Shown piece after piece: positions 61,497 to 64,000 of a stretch of 64,000 nucleotides of DNA. Under the pieces are notes generated by a model. The model was not told the DNA's origin, did no database searches, and saw only the letters and a list, made by a program, of their open reading frames with translations. Every line of letters starts with the position of its first letter. The stretch's first letter is position 1. This DNA is from Burkholderiaceae bacterium (lineage in GTDB: Bacteria > Pseudomonadota > Gammaproteobacteria > Burkholderiales > Burkholderiaceae): contig CANFOL010000004.1 of the NCBI GenBank assembly GCA_947448695.1, positions 97,526 to 161,525 on the forward strand, written 5' to 3'. A program made the translations under genes and the position numbers.

Positions 61497-64000
61497 TTAT
61501 TCTGGTGGTGAGTCAAAAGTGTTAGTAATATAATCTTGAACACCAGCACTCAATCCAGGATAACCATTAAGACCTTGTAAAATGTTTGCCGAAAGGGCTA
61601 ACATTCCTTCAGAGCTTAAGCTACCTAGTGCTTCGGCACTGAAAGAGTAGAAGTCATTTTCATTCAGTTGTGAAACCTGTGTTGATGTTAACGTTTGCAA
61701 CGTTGCACTACTTAAATTAAATGGATCACCTTGTGAGCTAAATGCATCGATTCCAACTGGACTTAAGTTCTGTATCTGAGTAGAGGATAATCTATTTAAA
61801 GTATTAGCTGACAACTGGGAGAATTGTACAGTTTGTGTACTAGACAAGGCAGCTATTCCTGAAGAACTCAAGCTTTGTAAGACAATTGAACTTGTAATAG
61901 CATTAATTTCATTCGCTGTTAGAGCAGTTACCTGAGTCGAAGTTAATGCGCTAGCAAACGAGCTGGAAAGACCATCAAATATTGATGCATTGTTTGCCAA
62001 AGTATCGATACCAGTTAACCCAGTAGGGCTTAATAGCTGAACCTCTGTCGAAGATAGATTATTCAATACATTACTAGACAAGTTAGCAACTGTACTATCA
62101 GTTAACCCTTCAATACCATTTGTATCTAGGCTTTGCAATACACTTGAGCTTGTAATACTGTTTAATAAAGTTGCAGTTAATGCAGCTACCTGAGCGCTAG
62201 TTAAGTTACCAGCTGTCGCGGAATTAATTCCACCAATTGCTGTAGAACTAAGACCGCTAATTCCGTTGACACTCAAAGCCTGGATAGTGCTTGAATTTAA
62301 ACCATTCAGGGTTGCGTTAGTTAAACCAGCGACACCATTCGAGTTCAATTGTCCGACTAGTGTTGATGTCAATGCATTCAATGTTGTGCTAGTAAGGCTA
62401 GAAACAACCGAACTTGATAAGCCTCCAACACCACTCGAACTTAAGCTACCCAATACCGTCGAACTAGTAATACTGTTCAACTGAGGCGCATTTAATGCAG
62501 CTACCTGAGATGAGGTTAAAGAACTAGTTGTTGTACTTATCAACCCGCTGAAGTCTGCTGAACTATTGCTTAAACCATTAGGGCTCAATTGTTGCAATTG
62601 GATTTCAGACAATATAGTTAAGACATTACTTGTTAGGCCAGCAACCACACTAGAGCTTAATTGATTAATCCCGTTTGAATTTAGCGTTTGAATAACAGTT
62701 GAACTTGTAATACTGTTGAGCTGATTTGCATTGAGGGCGCTTACCTGGGAGGATGTCAAAGCTTGAATAGTTAAACTTGATAATCCACTAAAGACAGCTG
62801 AACTATTTCCTAAGCCAATAGGATTTAATTGTTGCAACTGAGTTGATGACATCCTATTCAACGTCGTACTTGTAAGGGTCGAAACAACCGTAGAACTTAA
62901 TTGCTGAATACCATTTGAATTTAATGCTTGAATACTCACAGAAGATAAACCACTTAGCTGGGCGCTGGTTAACACTGAAACAGCTGAACTATTTAAACTT
63001 CCAATCACATTTGAATTAATTCGTGCAAATTGGTTAGCGCTCAATCCTTGAATAGTTGCACTAGAAAGGCCCGAGATTAACGTGCTTGAAGCATTAGAAA
63101 ATGCCGCCAAATTCAAAGTACTGAGAGAACTTGAACTCAAATTATTCAATTCTTCAGAATTCAAAGCCTGAGCTTGTGTACCTGTCAAAGAACTAACAAA
63201 GAATGAGCTTAGGCCGGAGACCGTTGAAGAGCTTAATGATGTAATGCCATTGCTATTAAGTTGTTTAATCTGAGAACTACCGAAAGAATTTAAGGTTGTG
63301 CTATTTAATCCTGAGACTACTGAACTAGATAAACCAGTAATGCCTGCCTGTAATAAATAGTTAACATTAGTAGCTACATTATTAAGTTGTGAAGCCGACA
63401 TAGCAGATATCTGTGAAGCACGAAGCGCCACTAGGCTTGTTGAGGATAAACCACCTACGGTAGAATTTGCTAATTGAGATATTCCATTACTATCTAATTT
63501 AGTAATAGAAGCTGTAGATAATGCATTAATTTGATTACTATTCAATACAGATACTTGTACGGTTGACAAAGCAGCTGCAGTGATTGTATTAATTCCACCA
63601 ATAGCCGTAGAACTCAAACCACCAATACCACTTGCAGTCAATGCCCGTATTGTGTTTGTGCTCAAGGTGTTTAGTTTTGTACTAGAGAAACTAGCCACAC
63701 CACTTGAACTTAAGTTGCTCAATACGGTCGAACTAGTAATACTGTTCAACTCTTCTGCAGTTAATGCAGCTACCTGAGCGCTAGTTAAGTTACCCGCTGT
63801 CGTGGAGTTAATTCCGCCAATTGCTGTTGAGCTTAAACCACCAATACCACTGGCACTTAAACTACGCAATGCGGTCGAACTAGTAATACTATTCAATTCT
63901 TCTGCAGTTAATGTAGCTACCTGAGCGCTAGTTAAGTTACCCGCTGTCGTGGAGTTAAGTCCACTAATCGCTGTTGAGGTTAAGCCATCAAATCCATTAA
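61497..64000 (-). CDS. Giant Ser/Thr-rich octapeptide-repeat protein, partial
   Basis: 833 visible codons with no stop up to the right edge, so the true start lies outside the window; the in-frame TTG at 63896 is not a real start. Almost the whole protein is an 8-residue repeat of the form L-S/T-S-x-x-V/I/L-x-x (for example LSSTAIGG, LTSAQVAA, LNSNGISQ), about 100 copies, very rich in Ser, Thr, Asn and Leu. The last 50 residues lose the repeat (LQGLNGYPGLSAGVQDYITN and following). Such arrays are found in large surface or adhesin-like proteins and should form a solenoid. It has no RTX motif and no C-terminal autotransporter barrel. It is near a GT41 transferase gene that could modify it. Confidence 0.85.
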   Translation of the reverse strand, partial: NGFDGLTSTAISGLNSTTAGNLTSAQVATLTAEELNSITSSTALRSLSASGIGGLSSTAIGGINSTTAGNLTSAQVAALTAEELNSITSSTVLSNLSSSGVASFSSTKLNTLSTNTIRALTASGIGGLSSTAIGGINTITAAALSTVQVSVLNSNQINALSTASITKLDSNGISQLANSTVGGLSSTSLVALRASQISAMSASQLNNVATNVNYLLQAGITGLSSSVVSGLNSTTLNSFGSSQIKQLNSNGITSLSSSTVSGLSSFFVSSLTGTQAQALNSEELNNLSSSSLSTLNLAAFSNASSTLISGLSSATIQGLSANQFARINSNVIGSLNSSAVSVLTSAQLSGLSSVSIQALNSNGIQQLSSTVVSTLTSTTLNRMSSTQLQQLNPIGLGNSSAVFSGLSSLTIQALTSSQVSALNANQLNSITSSTVIQTLNSNGINQLSSSVVAGLTSNVLTILSEIQLQQLSPNGLSNSSADFSGLISTTTSSLTSSQVAALNAPQLNSITSSTVLGSLSSSGVGGLSSSVVSSLTSTTLNALTSTLVGQLNSNGVAGLTNATLNGLNSSTIQALSVNGISGLSSTAIGGINSATAGNLTSAQVAALTATLLNSITSSSVLQSLDTNGIEGLTDSTVANLSSNVLNNLSSTEVQLLSPTGLTGIDTLANNASIFDGLSSSFASALTSTQVTALTANEINAITSSIVLQSLSSSGIAALSSTQTVQFSQLSANTLNRLSSTQIQNLSPVGIDAFSSQGDPFNLSSATLQTLTSTQVSQLNENDFYSFSAEALGSLSSEGMLALSANILQGLNGYPGLSAGVQDYITNTFDSPPE
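63729..64000 (-). repeat. 147-bp near-identical DNA repeats inside the octapeptide array
   Basis: The block beginning at 63729 recurs at 63876 with only scattered changes (period 147 bases, 49 codons). A more diverged copy starts near 62134. The high identity at DNA level shows recent duplication, in contrast to the diverged octapeptides elsewhere in the gene. Confidence 0.8.

Noticed and set aside
61497..64000. CRISPR array
   Set aside because: The regular DNA repetition is in frame and encodes an unbroken octapeptide protein. There are no constant repeats with unique spacers of equal length and no cas genes.
1..64000. tRNA, rRNA, riboswitch or phage integration site
   Set aside because: None could be recognised by eye in any intergenic stretch. 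A covariance-model search would be needed to exclude small RNAs.

Overview
The window reads as the chromosome of an AT-rich member of the Betaproteobacteria (Burkholderiales). A small-genome freshwater type such as a motile Polynucleobacter relative is my guess from gene content and base composition; there is no rRNA or tRNA to confirm it. Most of the window (about 12.5-51 kb) is a flagellar chromosome region: flgBCDE, flgFGHIJKL-motAB-(two accessory genes)-flhB, fliFGHIJKLMNOPQR-(secreted Cys protein)-(alpha-carbonic anhydrase), rpoN, a FlrBC-type two-component pair, and a second fliK-like/fhlB pair. Missing from the window, so elsewhere or absent, are fliC, fliD, fliE, fliA, flhA, flhF, flgA, flgM and flgN.

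Layout. 1-5.3 kb: a xanthine-dehydrogenase-type CoxMSL operon (minus strand, cut by the left edge), a divergent LDH2/MDH2 dehydrogenase and a Tat-exported ACMSD-type amidohydrolase. 5.4-12.5 kb: a five-gene plus-strand operon with its own sigma-70-type promoter. It encodes a coiled-coil protein, a ZorA-like MotA/TolQ-family stator with a very long tail, a ZorB-like OmpA-type peptidoglycan anchor, a ZorC-like EH_Signature protein, and a GGDEF protein with a degenerate EAL domain. This looks like a variant of the Zorya anti-phage system in which the ZorD helicase/nuclease is missing and a diguanylate-cyclase-type protein takes its place. It is the most interesting part of the window. 12.5-14.6 kb: an L,D-transpeptidase and a TPR/Cds6-type partner. 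14.8-51 kb: rpoN and the flagellar genes. 51.2-64 kb: an accessory glycosylation region with DUF6447, a TPR-GT41 (SPINDLY-type) transferase, a GT2-acetyltransferase fusion, a DUF5672 protein and two further glycosyltransferases. It holds decayed gene fragments (regulator, epimerase, IS3-type orfA) and ends in a giant Ser/Thr-rich octapeptide-repeat protein that runs off the right edge.

Regulation. Flagellar control appears to run through sigma-54. An identical 18-base -24/-12 promoter stands before flgB and before flgF, and a close relative stands before fliK. rpoN, a PAS-type histidine kinase and a sigma-54 activator are encoded nearby. The activator ends straight after its AAA+ domain, with no DNA-binding HTH. 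A rho-independent terminator separates flgE from flgF, so flgBCDE and flgF-to-flhB are separate transcription units. The true flagellar stator (motAB) is also present, which argues that the ZorAB-like pair is not the swimming motor.
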